DNA from: Leptolyngbya sp. SIO4C1
GTDB taxonomy: Bacteria > Cyanobacteriota > Cyanobacteriia > Phormidesmidales > Phormidesmidaceae
Assembly (NCBI GenBank): GCA_010671975.1
Contig: JAAHIA010000007.1
Location: 1-46,112, forward strand
Direction of reading: 5' to 3'
Length of the DNA stretch: 46,112 nt
A program made the position numbers and the translations under genes. The notes under the pieces were generated by a model, which saw only the letters and a list, made by a program, of their open reading frames with translations, did not search any database and was not told the DNA's origin. Every line of letters begins with the position of its first letter. The first letter of the stretch is position 1. Shown here piece by piece: positions 8,881 to 16,683 of the stretch.

Positions 8881-9036
8881 CACACCTTTCCCAGTCAACA
8901 CCCGAGATAAAAACCATATCAGCCCCGGTCATCACTACAAGCTTATTCGCTCCATTTCGGCATACATCCAAAGAAACATTAAGTACAAATGAACTATAAC
9001 AGTTACCAAAGGGCAAGAGGGCAAAAGGGCAAAGGG

Positions 9037-9825
9037 CTAGTCTCTCGCGAGCCCGCACACCACCCGAAAACCGGAGTCGCTGACCCCGAGGCCGGGCGCG
9101 CCCCTGAGGCGGTCCGCCGACCGGCAGAACTCAGGATTGAGGTTCCAGGAACCGCCCCGCAGTACACGACTATTTTCGCTCTCATCAGAGGATATCCAGG
9201 CGGTGCCATCTTCCGGGGCTCCTGCGTAGGTCTTATGCCAGTGGTCTTCGCACCATTCCCATACGTTGCTGTGCATGTCATGAAGGCCCCAACGGTTGGC
9301 CGGATAATGTCCTACTTCCGACGTCTGGTTCATCGTGCCACGATAATTGGCCAGCTCTGCCGTCAGCCTGTCGCCAAAATGATAGGCCGTTTGCGTTCCC
9401 GCACGACAGGCATATTCCCACTGGGCCTCACTGGGTAAGCTATACGCTTTGCCAGTTTTGGCAGCGAGCCGCCGACAGAACTCTGTAGCGTCTTCCCAAC
9501 TCACCTGCTCTACCGGCAAGACATCTCCCTTAAAGCGAGAAGGGGCCGGATCAAGATCTTTGCCGATACGGTCATAGCCTGCAACGATACGCCACTGGAC
9601 CTGAGTCACTGGATAGCGCCCCATCAGAAACGATGGCACCGTGACTCGATGCTGAGGTTGCTCACTACTATGGCTATTAGGCTCATCTTTCAAAGTCCCC
9701 ATCCTAAATTCCCCGGCGGGGATGAGCATCAGCGTCAGAGAAACATCCTCACTCAGAGCTTCGGTGTAAGCCTTGTTCAGACACCGATAGCGATGCAGAG
9801 TCAGAGCCTTGGAAACCGTCGCCAT
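9037..9825 (-). CDS. Stand-alone FGE/SUMF1-domain protein, DGR target 2
   Basis: This 262-residue protein is almost entirely one FGE-type C-type-lectin domain: IPAGEFRMGTL (about 36-46), LPVEQVSWEDATEFCRRLAA, LPSEAQWEYACRAGT, WGLHDMHSNVWEWCEDHWH, RVLRGGSW, GFRVVCGLARD. Residues 221-260 are encoded by VR2. The pair of catalytic Cys of genuine formylglycine-generating enzymes is not present. It is in the same orientation as, and just upstream of, the Trypco1/VMAP operon, consistent with a recognition component. Its constant part differs from targets 1 and 3, which are closer to each other. No signal peptide is seen. Confidence 0.88.
   Translation of the reverse strand: MATVSKALTLHRYRCLNKAYTEALSEDVSLTLMLIPAGEFRMGTLKDEPNSHSSEQPQHRVTVPSFLMGRYPVTQVQWRIVAGYDRIGKDLDPAPSRFKGDVLPVEQVSWEDATEFCRRLAAKTGKAYSLPSEAQWEYACRAGTQTAYHFGDRLTAELANYRGTMNQTSEVGHYPANRWGLHDMHSNVWEWCEDHWHKTYAGAPEDGTAWISSDESENSRVLRGGSWNLNPEFCRSADRLRGAPGLGVSDSGFRVVCGLARD
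9044..9163 (-). repeat. DGR variable repeat VR2
   Basis: Gap-free 120-bp match to the template repeat with 18 differences, all at template adenines. The variable stretch reads WNLNPEFCRSADRLRGAPGL. Confidence 0.95.
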
Positions 9826-9862
9826 ACGTATTCCTCTTACTGCATTAGCATTAGGTTTGTCA

Positions 9863-10045
9863 TCAACCTCCAGCTCTGCTGGAGGCTTGAAAGAAGCCGC
9901 TCAAAGCGGCAACACAGGTGAGAGGCAAACATATCGATCTCTTTGAGCTTAAGGGATTTATATCCTGTGAGCCTTTTATATTCTGTAATTCCGCACCTTG
10001 TGGGACTGTCAAACTTCACTAGTCTCCCAGCAGAGCTGGGGGTTT
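9863..10045. mobile_element. Possible palindrome-bounded miniature element (IS200/IS605-like ends)
   Basis: A stretch of about 180 bp has hairpin CCTCCAGC-TCT-GCTGGAGG (9867-9885), hairpin GCCGCT-CAA-AGCGGC (9896-9910) and, at the other side, hairpin CCCAGC-AGA-GCTGGG (10026-10040). The outer two are near complements of each other. Subterminal hairpins without a coding region suggest a non-autonomous IS200/IS605-like element. The right hairpin falls inside the last codons of the HNH gene. No transposase is present. Confidence 0.35.
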
Positions 10046-10795
10046 ATGCCGATTAATAAATTCCAGCACTTTGGACACTGGCTGCCGCTCCACCTCCACC
10101 ATCCGCTTCACCGTAGGCACAATGGCAACCGGCAAATACACCGTCCCCCGACTATCCGGCTCATCCCAGCGATAGTAGTAGCTCACCGTCGGATGCACCC
10201 GCTTACGATTGCCCACCCGCTCCTCAATCCAACCAGACGCAAAGCCCTTCGGCACATGCCGCCTGCACTTCCCACCTCCCCCAGAACAAGACGATTGAAC
10301 CCGCACCGGCGCAGCCTCCACCACCGGCTCAACCCCCTGTTCTGGGGGAGACAGCAACTTGCCTTCAGTGGGGGCCTCTCCACTAAACGGCACTGTAAAG
10401 GGTGCTATACGCCCCGATAACAGCGATAACTGCAGTCCTTCGTCACTTGGGTCATCTATACGCTGCTGGCCGTGATATTCGGCAATAAGCCGCTTCTGAG
10501 TCGGTCGAAAGCGCGAGTCATAGCGCAGGTGGCAAAGGCTGCACAGCGCTTTCAGGTTGACGCGATCGCAATTTTGCGGGTCTTGGTCAAGGTGCGCCAC
10601 CGTCAGAACGTAGTGCCCCCGCTTACGCAGTAGATCAATTGGGTTCCAACCCATGCGGTCGCAAAACTGCTCCCAGCTCTCACCGGCGCGGCGACAGCGC
10701 CGCCCACAGGCTTGACAAGTCCAGTTCGCCTCAGTGCGAAGGCGTAACGAGATATCGTCCCAATCATCGGGATAGCGCGATCGCTTAGAAGGCAT
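10019..10795 (-). CDS. HNH endonuclease-like protein
   Basis: This 258-residue protein has an N-terminal HNH-type zinc-binding nuclease motif: CQACGRRC, then YVLTVAHLDQDPQNCDRVNL, then ALCSLCHLRYD, within the first 100 residues. The C-terminal half has a basic, aromatic-rich segment (GWIEERVGNRKR, SYYYRWDE) of the type seen in plasmid DNA-binding proteins; its function is unknown. It overlaps the stop of the upstream winged-helix gene by 11 bp, so the two are probably co-translated. The last residues (PPALLGD) are encoded by a hairpin that may belong to a small mobile element, so the natural C-terminus may have been replaced. Confidence 0.75.
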   Translation of the reverse strand: MPSKRSRYPDDWDDISLRLRTEANWTCQACGRRCRRAGESWEQFCDRMGWNPIDLLRKRGHYVLTVAHLDQDPQNCDRVNLKALCSLCHLRYDSRFRPTQKRLIAEYHGQQRIDDPSDEGLQLSLLSGRIAPFTVPFSGEAPTEGKLLSPPEQGVEPVVEAAPVRVQSSCSGGGGKCRRHVPKGFASGWIEERVGNRKRVHPTVSYYYRWDEPDSRGTVYLPVAIVPTVKRMVEVERQPVSKVLEFINRHKPPALLGD

Positions 10796-11825
10796 GATTC
10801 AAGCTCCCTATCCACGCACTTAGCTCATCCCAAGACCGCTGCCGCAGCTGCTCGAACGGAATCCACCGCTCATTTTTTAGACAGACTGTCAGCACGCCTT
10901 CTCGCATCTCGGAAGCAACCACTAAGCTACGCCTGCGGGCTTCATTAAACCAGGCCCCAAAGCCCGTTGGTGCAGTATGACCTTTCTCGGGCTGCCAGCT
11001 ATCTTCAATCGCTCGCTGTAGAAAGCGGGTCGGATGCTTCACAGTCGCTCGCTTTTCCTCTAGACAGGCGATCGCTGTGGGTAACCGCTCCGGCCAGAGA
11101 GCAATCACTCGCTGCAAGTTGCGATCGCGCAGGTTCACACCTATTTTCTCTGCTCGCTGTAAAATCGGCGGTGTATATTTCCCTTCGCGATTTTCCTGAG
11201 CTTCTAAGCTCTGATTTGAAACACTAGGCCGATCGTTTGAAAAATCTTCACTGTTAAGTAGCTCTGGGTCTTGAGCTTGTTTAAAACTACATACGTCTTT
11301 ACACACACTTTGTGGTGGTGAGTTGAAAAAAGGTTGTAGAAGATCTGTAGCGTCACAGAACGTTTGCTCAGCTTCGGTTTCAGGCTCGACCTGTCCCAAA
11401 TCTGAGACTGACTGTCCCGCCAGTGAGACACCTTGTCCCAGATTTGGGACAGGTATTCCCGCCAGTGAGACACCTGTCTCGCCAGCGGGACATACATTTG
11501 TACTATCCAAATCGGCCTCACTAGAACCATCTGGAATGCACAGCTCGACAGCACCAATGATATTTTCTTGGAGCTTGCCTTCAGCAATCAGGGCAGCTTT
11601 AGCCCGGTAGAAGGTGCTACGCGGAATTTCCCACTGGCGGCAAAATTCTGTAACGTTATCGATGCGCCACCACCAGCCCACGCGACGCTGGGCCAGTATT
11701 AGGTGATAGAGGTAGCCTTTCGGCGTATAGTCACCCTGCTTCCACAGCTCAAAAACTTCCAAAGGGGTAAGACGAAGATGGGGTTCTTTAACCCGGTCTT
11801 GAGATGCATGTGTCATAATTAACAA
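10785..11825 (-). CDS. Winged-helix protein, putative plasmid replication-type protein
   Basis: A 346-residue protein. The N-terminal 100 residues look like a winged helix-turn-helix (LTPLEVFELWKQGDYTPKGY, then FCRQWEIPRSTFYRAKAALI). The middle is a low-complexity linker with two near copies of GVSLAG...LGQ. The C-terminal part (RDRNLQRVIALWPERLPTAI, FLQRAIEDSW, FGAWFNEARRRSLVV) resembles regions in cyanobacterial plasmid proteins. I infer a replication or regulatory role from this architecture and the co-transcribed HNH gene, without a specific family match. A hairpin terminator lies just upstream, so it forms its own unit with the HNH gene. Confidence 0.6.
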   Translation of the reverse strand: MLIMTHASQDRVKEPHLRLTPLEVFELWKQGDYTPKGYLYHLILAQRRVGWWWRIDNVTEFCRQWEIPRSTFYRAKAALIAEGKLQENIIGAVELCIPDGSSEADLDSTNVCPAGETGVSLAGIPVPNLGQGVSLAGQSVSDLGQVEPETEAEQTFCDATDLLQPFFNSPPQSVCKDVCSFKQAQDPELLNSEDFSNDRPSVSNQSLEAQENREGKYTPPILQRAEKIGVNLRDRNLQRVIALWPERLPTAIACLEEKRATVKHPTRFLQRAIEDSWQPEKGHTAPTGFGAWFNEARRRSLVVASEMREGVLTVCLKNERWIPFEQLRQRSWDELSAWIGSLNHAF

Positions 11826-11850
11826 ACAAATGATTTATTTTCAAAAATTC

Positions 11851-11872
11851 CCCGAAGTTCCTACGCTTCGGG
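11851..11872 (-). terminator. Rho-independent terminator (possibly bidirectional)
   Basis: CCCGAAG-8 nt-CTTCGGG stem. T-rich DNA follows on both strands (GGTTTTT on plus; GGAATTTTTG on minus). It lies downstream of the minus-strand HTH gene ending at 11913. Confidence 0.65.
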
Positions 11873-11912
11873 TTTTTCATGCGCATACAGTTCTATGCAT
11901 AGAACTGTATTT

Positions 11913-12224
11913 CTACTGAGGCTCAGCGCCTCCGCGATGGCGATTTAGGAAAGCTTTTGCTTCTGCATCCGGGATGAAATAGAGGCGGGATACCTGATAA
12001 GCCTTCAGCTCAGGCGGGCGTCCATATCGGCCCGTGATGAAGTGCAGCACCCACTTGGGGGTTTTTCCTAGCTCACGCGCGAGTTCTTGAGGCGTCCAAT
12101 AGCCCGGTAGCTGCCTCTCATGAGGCAACCTTTTCGTCAGTGTTATGCCATCGGATAACGATATCGCCCCCCATTGCTTTGACAACTTCAGCGACATTGC
12201 TGTAGCGTCGGCCTTCAGGTTCAC
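11913..12224 (-). CDS. Small MerR/excisionase-like HTH protein
   Basis: The core reads PGYWTPQELARELGKTPKWV followed by LKAYQVSRLYFIPDAEAKAF, a helix-turn-helix with a wing-like strand typical of excisionase or MerR-like DNA-binding domains. The longest frame gives 103 residues but overlaps the next gene by 107 bp; a TTG at 12128 would give 71 residues and an 11-bp overlap, and may be the true start. It is co-oriented with and coupled to the XRE-like gene upstream, suggesting a small regulatory operon. Confidence 0.6.
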   Translation of the reverse strand: MNLKADATAMSLKLSKQWGAISLSDGITLTKRLPHERQLPGYWTPQELARELGKTPKWVLHFITGRYGRPPELKAYQVSRLYFIPDAEAKAFLNRHRGGAEPQ

Positions 12225-12360
12225 TCAAGGTTTTAGCCACAATTGAGGAAACGTCTGTCACCTTTTTGGCTCCTCGGTTTTCAGCGATCCGCTTACTGAC
12301 CTCATATTTGGTAATCCCAAGCATGTCGAGGCGCTCTTGCAAAATATCTTTCATAGTCAT
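12118..12360 (-). CDS. Small XRE-like HTH protein
   Basis: An 80-residue protein with a Cro/CI-like helix-turn-helix (ERLDMLGITKYEVSKRIAEN) followed by SIVAKTLSEPEGRRYSNVAE, which resembles the recognition part of small plasmid repressors. It probably regulates itself: a perfect TACGCT-ATA-AGCGTA inverted repeat lies 23 bp upstream of its start. It overlaps the following HTH gene. Confidence 0.65.
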   Translation of the reverse strand: MTMKDILQERLDMLGITKYEVSKRIAENRGAKKVTDVSSIVAKTLSEPEGRRYSNVAEVVKAMGGDIVIRWHNTDEKVAS

Positions 12361-12382
12361 GCATCGCAGATTGAAGCCTATA

Positions 12383-12397
12383 TACGCTATAAGCGTA
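12383..12397. promoter_or_regulatory. Operator-like inverted repeat upstream of XRE-like gene
   Basis: Perfect 6-bp arms, TACGCT and AGCGTA, around ATA. The position just before the small repressor gene suggests autoregulation. Confidence 0.5.
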
Positions 12398-12562
12398 CAG
12401 CATGTAAGAGCGCACGATCCTTGTTTAAAGCATTGTTTCGATCTATTACTAAATGGCTAACTGAAGTGCGATCACAGCACATTTAGCAATACGGTTTAAA
12501 GTTGACTTCAGCTTTAAGTTCATGGTGCGGGGTTGGTTCCCCGCATACGGTACAGTCATCGC

Positions 12563-12958
12563 TCAGGCTACTAGGCCGAGTCCTGAATCTTCTGCGATCG
12601 CAATCCTAGCAATGCGCTCACGCGCTACCAGCTTGGCAACCGAGAAAGCAGACCGCAGTAGCTCTAAAGTAATGTCCTGCTTCAGGCGCTTCTCTCGCTG
12701 ATTATTAGCCAACGCTAACGCTGCTTGATAATCGTAATTCTGGCTGCGTAGCTGGTCACGCTTTGCCTTGCGCTGCTCACTGTTACGCAAATCGCGATCG
12801 TCGGCTACTGCGATATCGATTCGTAGCTCAATGGCTGCCTGCTGCTCAGCCAGCTCAGCTAGGCGCGCATCTATGCGGGCAATGACCGCTCGACAGCGAG
12901 CAATCTCTAGCGGGTAGTCCTCAAGCTTAAGATCTGGATTCTTGGGCGTATATATCAT
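12563..12958 (-). CDS. Hypothetical coiled-coil protein
   Basis: A 131-residue, Ala/Arg/Gln-rich protein, predicted by eye to be nearly all helical with a long heptad-like stretch (CRAVIARIDARLAELAEQQA) and a second (ITLELLRSAFSVAKLVARER). No catalytic motif or membrane segment is seen. It lies alone between short intergenic regions. I do not recognise the family. Confidence 0.55.
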   Translation of the reverse strand: MIYTPKNPDLKLEDYPLEIARCRAVIARIDARLAELAEQQAAIELRIDIAVADDRDLRNSEQRKAKRDQLRSQNYDYQAALALANNQREKRLKQDITLELLRSAFSVAKLVARERIARIAIAEDSGLGLVA

Positions 12959-13023
12959 ATTTATGCTTTAACGCAAAGACATTTCGGGGACTATGTGCCC
13001 CCCTGATAATGAAATTGATTGGC

Positions 13024-13293
13024 CTACGGCAGATACTCAAAAACTCGTTTGATCAGCTGCGCAGTTTTCTCTTTCGCTGCGAGATACTCTTGCTCAATTT
13101 CTGCATCGACCTCAGACGAACGATGAAAATGATCTCGCTTGAGCAAAAAACGATCTATGGCGCTTGAAAGGTCAGCTAAATCAGCGGCGTAGTCATCTTC
13201 AATTTCTTCTTCAGTGGGCACCCAGTCACCCAAACACTGATCTAAAAACTTCTCTTGCTCCGGGGTATAGTGTGTTCCTGTTATGCTATTCAT
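13024..13293 (-). CDS. Hypothetical acidic small protein
   Basis: I chose the start MNSITGTHYTPEQEKFL at 13293 because GGGAAAT lies nine bases upstream; the longer frame from 13362 lacks support. The product has about 89 residues, is acidic in the middle (VPTEEEIEDDYAADLADL) and helical at the end. No family is recognised. Confidence 0.5.
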   Translation of the reverse strand: MNSITGTHYTPEQEKFLDQCLGDWVPTEEEIEDDYAADLADLSSAIDRFLLKRDHFHRSSEVDAEIEQEYLAAKEKTAQLIKRVFEYLP

Positions 13294-13383
13294 TGTGCAA
13301 TTTCCCAAAAGTTGTACGTGGCTCCCTGTTGACGCAGGGGGCTTTTTAATTGCCTCAGCCACACTTAAATTATATCATAAATG

Positions 13384-13414
13384 AGCTATAAATATAGCTT
13401 AAACACGCTATAAT
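13384..13414 (+). promoter_or_regulatory. Promoter with operator-like palindrome
   Basis: A perfect inverted repeat AGCTATA-AA-TATAGCT (13384-13399) is followed by a consensus -10 box TATAAT at 13409-13414. No good -35 box is visible, so an activator or plasmid-specific factor may be used. It points towards the structured region at about 13421. Confidence 0.45.
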
Positions 13415-13420
13415 ATAGAA

Positions 13421-13740
13421 AGCGCAGAGGGGAAACGGCAAGCGTTAGCGGCGAAGGTCTGTTACACAAATCGCAGACGCCAGACGGCACGTAGCCTAAG
13501 CAGGCAGCGACAGAACCCGGACAGAGAGCGGAAAACACTCTCACGAATGGCCCAGTAAGCCCAACCTAAAATGATTGGAAACCGACCGGAGTAAAGGTGA
13601 GAGCCAGCGCGCGAGGCAGCAACTGAGCAACGGCAGCAGACGAAAAAGCAAGAAAACTCACCTCAGCTAAAGGCCACAGCTGAGGGCGCTATCGGGCAGA
13701 GCAACGGACTTTATAAGGCACTCTGCCCCTTTGCCCACTC
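13421..13740 (+). ncRNA. Putative structured RNA or long 5' leader
   Basis: About 320 nt without a convincing gene, purine-rich, and dense in complementary segments: GTCTG/CAGAC, GAGAG-9 nt-CTCTC, GGTGAG/CTCACC, CCTCAGCT (13661) with AGCTGAGG (13678), and GGGCAGAG (13694) with CTCTGCCC (13721). A TATAAT box precedes it. It could be an independent RNA, a control leader for the small gene at 13752, or replication-control RNA. No Rfam family is recognised. Confidence 0.4.
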
Positions 13741-13751
13741 AAGATAAAACA

Positions 13752-14036
13752 ATGAAGCAGCTAGAACTTAACCCCAAGCCCGACATATTAAACGCCTGTG
13801 CCTGGGCACGGCTACCCCATCGCGGCGCTGGTATCGTGCTAGCAGTACCAAAACCGCTACCGCTAGGGCTAGCTCCGTGGCTGCGATCGCAAGGCTGGCA
13901 ACTAGCAGGTTACGCAGAAGATCGAGGACAAGCAGCGGTCTGGCTCATCGGTGGTGTAGAAGCTGACCTACTCGGCTGGCTACCTCGGCCACGCAGCGAA
14001 GGCAGTCGCACAGCGGGGAATCTGCTGCCCTGGTAG
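13752..14036 (+). CDS. Hypothetical small protein at start of direct repeat 1
   Basis: A 94-residue frame from MKQLELNPKPDILNACAWAR. It contains a hydrophobic, Gly/Ala/Pro-rich segment (GIVLAVPKPLPLGLAPWLR) and a second half with QGWQLAGYAEDRGQAAVWLI. Its last residues (NLLPW) are encoded by the beginning of the large direct repeat, so that end may be foreign or shared. It follows the putative structured RNA closely. I do not recognise it. Confidence 0.45.
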   Translation: MKQLELNPKPDILNACAWARLPHRGAGIVLAVPKPLPLGLAPWLRSQGWQLAGYAEDRGQAAVWLIGGVEADLLGWLPRPRSEGSRTAGNLLPW

Positions 14037-14579
14037 GCTTGCCCTAGTCGGACAGCGGACGGGCGAAACCGCCCGAGCACCGCACGCCGCACGGCCACAT
14101 CGAACCACGGTAGGCAGGGTCACGCTGTCAAGGCCGTAGCGCAGCGGAGAGCGAAGCGTGCCTTGATCAGTGGGGCCGCCGTGGTAGCCTTTCTTGGCAG
14201 TGGCACGAAGGGCGCAGGGCGGCCAGCAAAAAAACGGGCAACCCCTTGATCGTGCGGGAAGGGTGGCTTAGTGGCTCATTAAAAAAGCGCCCAACCATAC
14301 AATGCGGAGCGCAGCGGAGCCAACATAAAAAGGGCAACCCTAGCTGATCAAGCCACTAAGCCACCCTGGACGCACAAACAATAAGCGCCCAACCACTCAA
14401 TCTTTCGCCCTTTGTCTTTCAGCATCGGGTAGTTCGCGCTTCGGGATCGAGAGCGTTTATGTGGGGTGCGATCGTGAAGCGGATATGATGCCAAACAAAC
14501 TAAACGGACACTCACATGTTGGCTGTAAGTGTGCTGTCTTGATTGTGTGGAGTGACGCGCCATTAGCATGACTGGAGCG
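14019..14579. repeat. Long noncoding direct repeat, copy 1
   Basis: About 560 bp that recurs at 22287-22845 with high identity by eye (substitutions and a few small indels). It starts AATCTGCTGCCCTGG in both copies. It is rich in internal complementarity, such as GGGCG-AAAC-CGCCC, CCACGG/CCGTGG and CAAGGC/GCCTTG. Neither copy contains a conserved reading frame, suggesting a structured RNA or a replication, maintenance or transfer site. Confidence 0.85.
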
Positions 14580-15021
14580 AATGTTGGCAGCGGTACGGAC
14601 CTCAAATATAACGGAAGCTGGTCTGGCGGAACAACAGATATCTCGCCTTGGCTAAAGGCTTGCCTTAAGTATGCCAGAGAGGGCTAGCGGGAAATAATAA
14701 CGTTCCTGATCTCCGCTAGCCCTTTGTAAGCTTAAAACAGTCCAACCATGCTACAAGCATATAGCGCCTATTAGGGACAGTGGTGCACAACCACTACCCT
14801 TCCACCACTAGGCTCCATCCTTTTTACAGCGCATAACTTATTAAGGAAAGCTACACTGCACTCGTCCACCTACTTAATCAATGTAGCCAACGGGCTCATC
14901 AATCAAGCAAAAGAACACAGACATGCCTAGTTAAGTATTTTATGTGGATCCATTTAGGAAGAAGAACTCATGCCATACACTGAGCTGTTATCTTCAACAA
15001 GATAAGATAGGTTTTATTACG
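14580..15021. other. Intergenic region with a long-stem hairpin
   Basis: No gene is supported. A perfect 10-bp inverted repeat GGGCTAGCGG (14681-14690) / CCGCTAGCCC (14713-14722), followed by TTTGT, may end transcripts coming from the direct repeat. Confidence 0.45.
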
Positions 15022-15801
15022 TCACCGGCCTTCATGCTGTAGAAACCCTGATGAACTAAGTGGGGAATCGCAGTATATCTCTATCAGCTGCCTAATGCCC
15101 GGCGGAGATGTCATCAGCCCTAGACTGGCGATTATAAGAACTCCAAAAAATTTGCTTCTACTGCGTCCATGAAATCTGAGCCAAGGACACTCCCTTTCTG
15201 TCGAAAATAGTGCAGAGATGGTAAGAATAAGTCCGGCAGGTAATAATGATAGTAATCTAGCGACTGTAACAGACACTCTCTGGATGACTTTAACTCGGTT
15301 CTCTTGCATTTCCTCATGAAGTTCTAAAAAGTCTCCAATAGCTTCATCTCTGATACTCTCAGGAACCAATGGCGAAATTACATTGCTGAAAATTGTCAAT
15401 AGTTTATCTTCCATAGGTTCCCTTTGCCCCTTATCAAGCTTGTTTTTGCAAGTATTACATACCTGTTGTGAAATTGATTCTTCTAAAGCCCTAGGTATCT
15501 GTCGATCTAAACACTCGATGGGTCTAGCTCCATTGAGTGATGGTTGCTGCTCAATAGTAACCTGAATGCCTTCATGCTCATCTAATGGCAATAAGAAACA
15601 GCTTTTTGGGTAAATATCGTGGTTCATAATCATGTGAGGAACATCTAAACAGTCAGATTTACGTACTTGGGAAGGTGAGCCATATTTCCTCTCGCCAACA
15701 TGTTCTGCTGTGTCATGGCCAGACGAAATTGATGGACAGTTTACTGCGCTTGAAAGATTGGGCTGACAAGGGCCAGCTGTCAAAAGAAATTTTTTGTCCA
15801 T
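15022..15801 (-). CDS. Putative membrane protein paired with a PadR regulator
   Basis: A 259-residue protein with a long soluble N-terminal part of no known family. It is followed by a segment (ISPLVPESIRDEAIGDFLEL) like the prefix found in many PadR-linked membrane proteins. Two hydrophobic stretches follow, ARLLSLLPAGLILTISALF and KFFGVLIIASLGLMT, that could cross the membrane. The PadR-type regulator gene lies immediately upstream on the same strand, a common pairing. Its specific role is unknown. Confidence 0.55.
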   Translation of the reverse strand: MDKKFLLTAGPCQPNLSSAVNCPSISSGHDTAEHVGERKYGSPSQVRKSDCLDVPHMIMNHDIYPKSCFLLPLDEHEGIQVTIEQQPSLNGARPIECLDRQIPRALEESISQQVCNTCKNKLDKGQREPMEDKLLTIFSNVISPLVPESIRDEAIGDFLELHEEMQENRVKVIQRVSVTVARLLSLLPAGLILTISALFSTERECPWLRFHGRSRSKFFGVLIIASLGLMTSPPGIRQLIEIYCDSPLSSSGFLQHEGR

Positions 15802-15927
15802 AAAATCCTCTGAGATGTAAGCGAACGGTCAATAAATGAAGCTAGTATTGATAGAGTTGTTTCTATCACTTGCTTGTAGTGATGATGCCTGCCTCTCAAT
15901 ACTACGAGAAGCAGGCAGCGACAAGCA

Positions 15928-16254
15928 TTAACAAGGTGAACAGCTATAGTCTAGTTGGTCACGCATAAGCTGAAGCTCCTTTAGCGCTGCTAATCCTGCA
16001 GCTGTGATCCTGTAGTACTTACGCATTCTTCCACGACGCGCTTTAGAAGGAAACTCGTTTTTTTGATAGGACTCGATGAATCCTGTGTCCTCCAACTGCT
16101 TGAGCAAAGGATACAGATTACCGGCTGTGAGGAAGCATTGAAAACTGCTGGCTTCAGCAATTTTCCGGGAAATTTCTGCGCCGTAGCATGGCTCATGCTT
16201 GACGCTTAGGAGAATCCATTCCGAAGATTTATTAATCTTCCAAAGAGGGTTCAT
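15928..16254 (-). CDS. PadR-family transcriptional regulator
   Basis: The start MNPLWKINKSSEWILL at 16254 is preferred over the longer frame from 16293. The protein has the PadR winged helix: EWILLSVKHEPCYGAEISRK, AGNLYPLLKQLEDTGFIESY, and the wing RGRMRKYYRITAAGLAALKE. PadR proteins usually repress a neighbouring gene and themselves in response to a ligand or stress. The likely target is the membrane protein gene directly downstream. Confidence 0.85.
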   Translation of the reverse strand: MNPLWKINKSSEWILLSVKHEPCYGAEISRKIAEASSFQCFLTAGNLYPLLKQLEDTGFIESYQKNEFPSKARRGRMRKYYRITAAGLAALKELQLMRDQLDYSCSPC

Positions 16255-16683
16255 TATATGATCACCAATAAACAGCAGAGAAAGCCTGGGCAAACAAGGC
16301 AGAGTCTGAGACCATATTCTGGCTTTAGATATCTGTCTCTTGCTATAAGATTTCTTATAAACGAATTTTGAAATTAGGCTATAAGTCTGTCTTCCACTAA
16401 TATAATTGGCACTCAGCTATTTAGCTGAAGTTTTGAGAGTTACAATCAACTTTCCAGTTCTGCTATTAAAAGATAAGTTGGCTAAGCATGCCGTAACTTC
16501 TACATTAGAGACAAAATTCAGCTATGGAAGCTACATTGGAAAGGTGTCCCGCTATTCTAATATGACACTTTTAGGGGTGAAATCTATCCTCATCCAAGGC
16601 ATTTTTATCAGTTTGCTTATATCTCACTTCTGATTGTTGCTTATTTTTAGGCTTGCTAGATTCGCTGTAACAAACAGAGGTGA
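16255..16683. other. Divergent intergenic region
   Basis: A/T-rich spacer between the PadR gene (minus) and the VCBS-repeat gene (plus), probably holding both promoters. A 75-residue frame at 16406-16633 has no family signature or clear ribosome binding site, so I do not call it. Confidence 0.4.

Noticed and set aside
13421..13740. RNase P RNA-like words (ACAGAACCCGG, ACCGGAG)
   Set aside because: The words occur in the wrong order and the core helix P4 cannot be placed, so similarity is probably chance.
16406..16633. 75-residue plus-strand frame
   Set aside because: No ribosome binding site, family motif or codon pattern supports it; the region is better seen as a promoter spacer.
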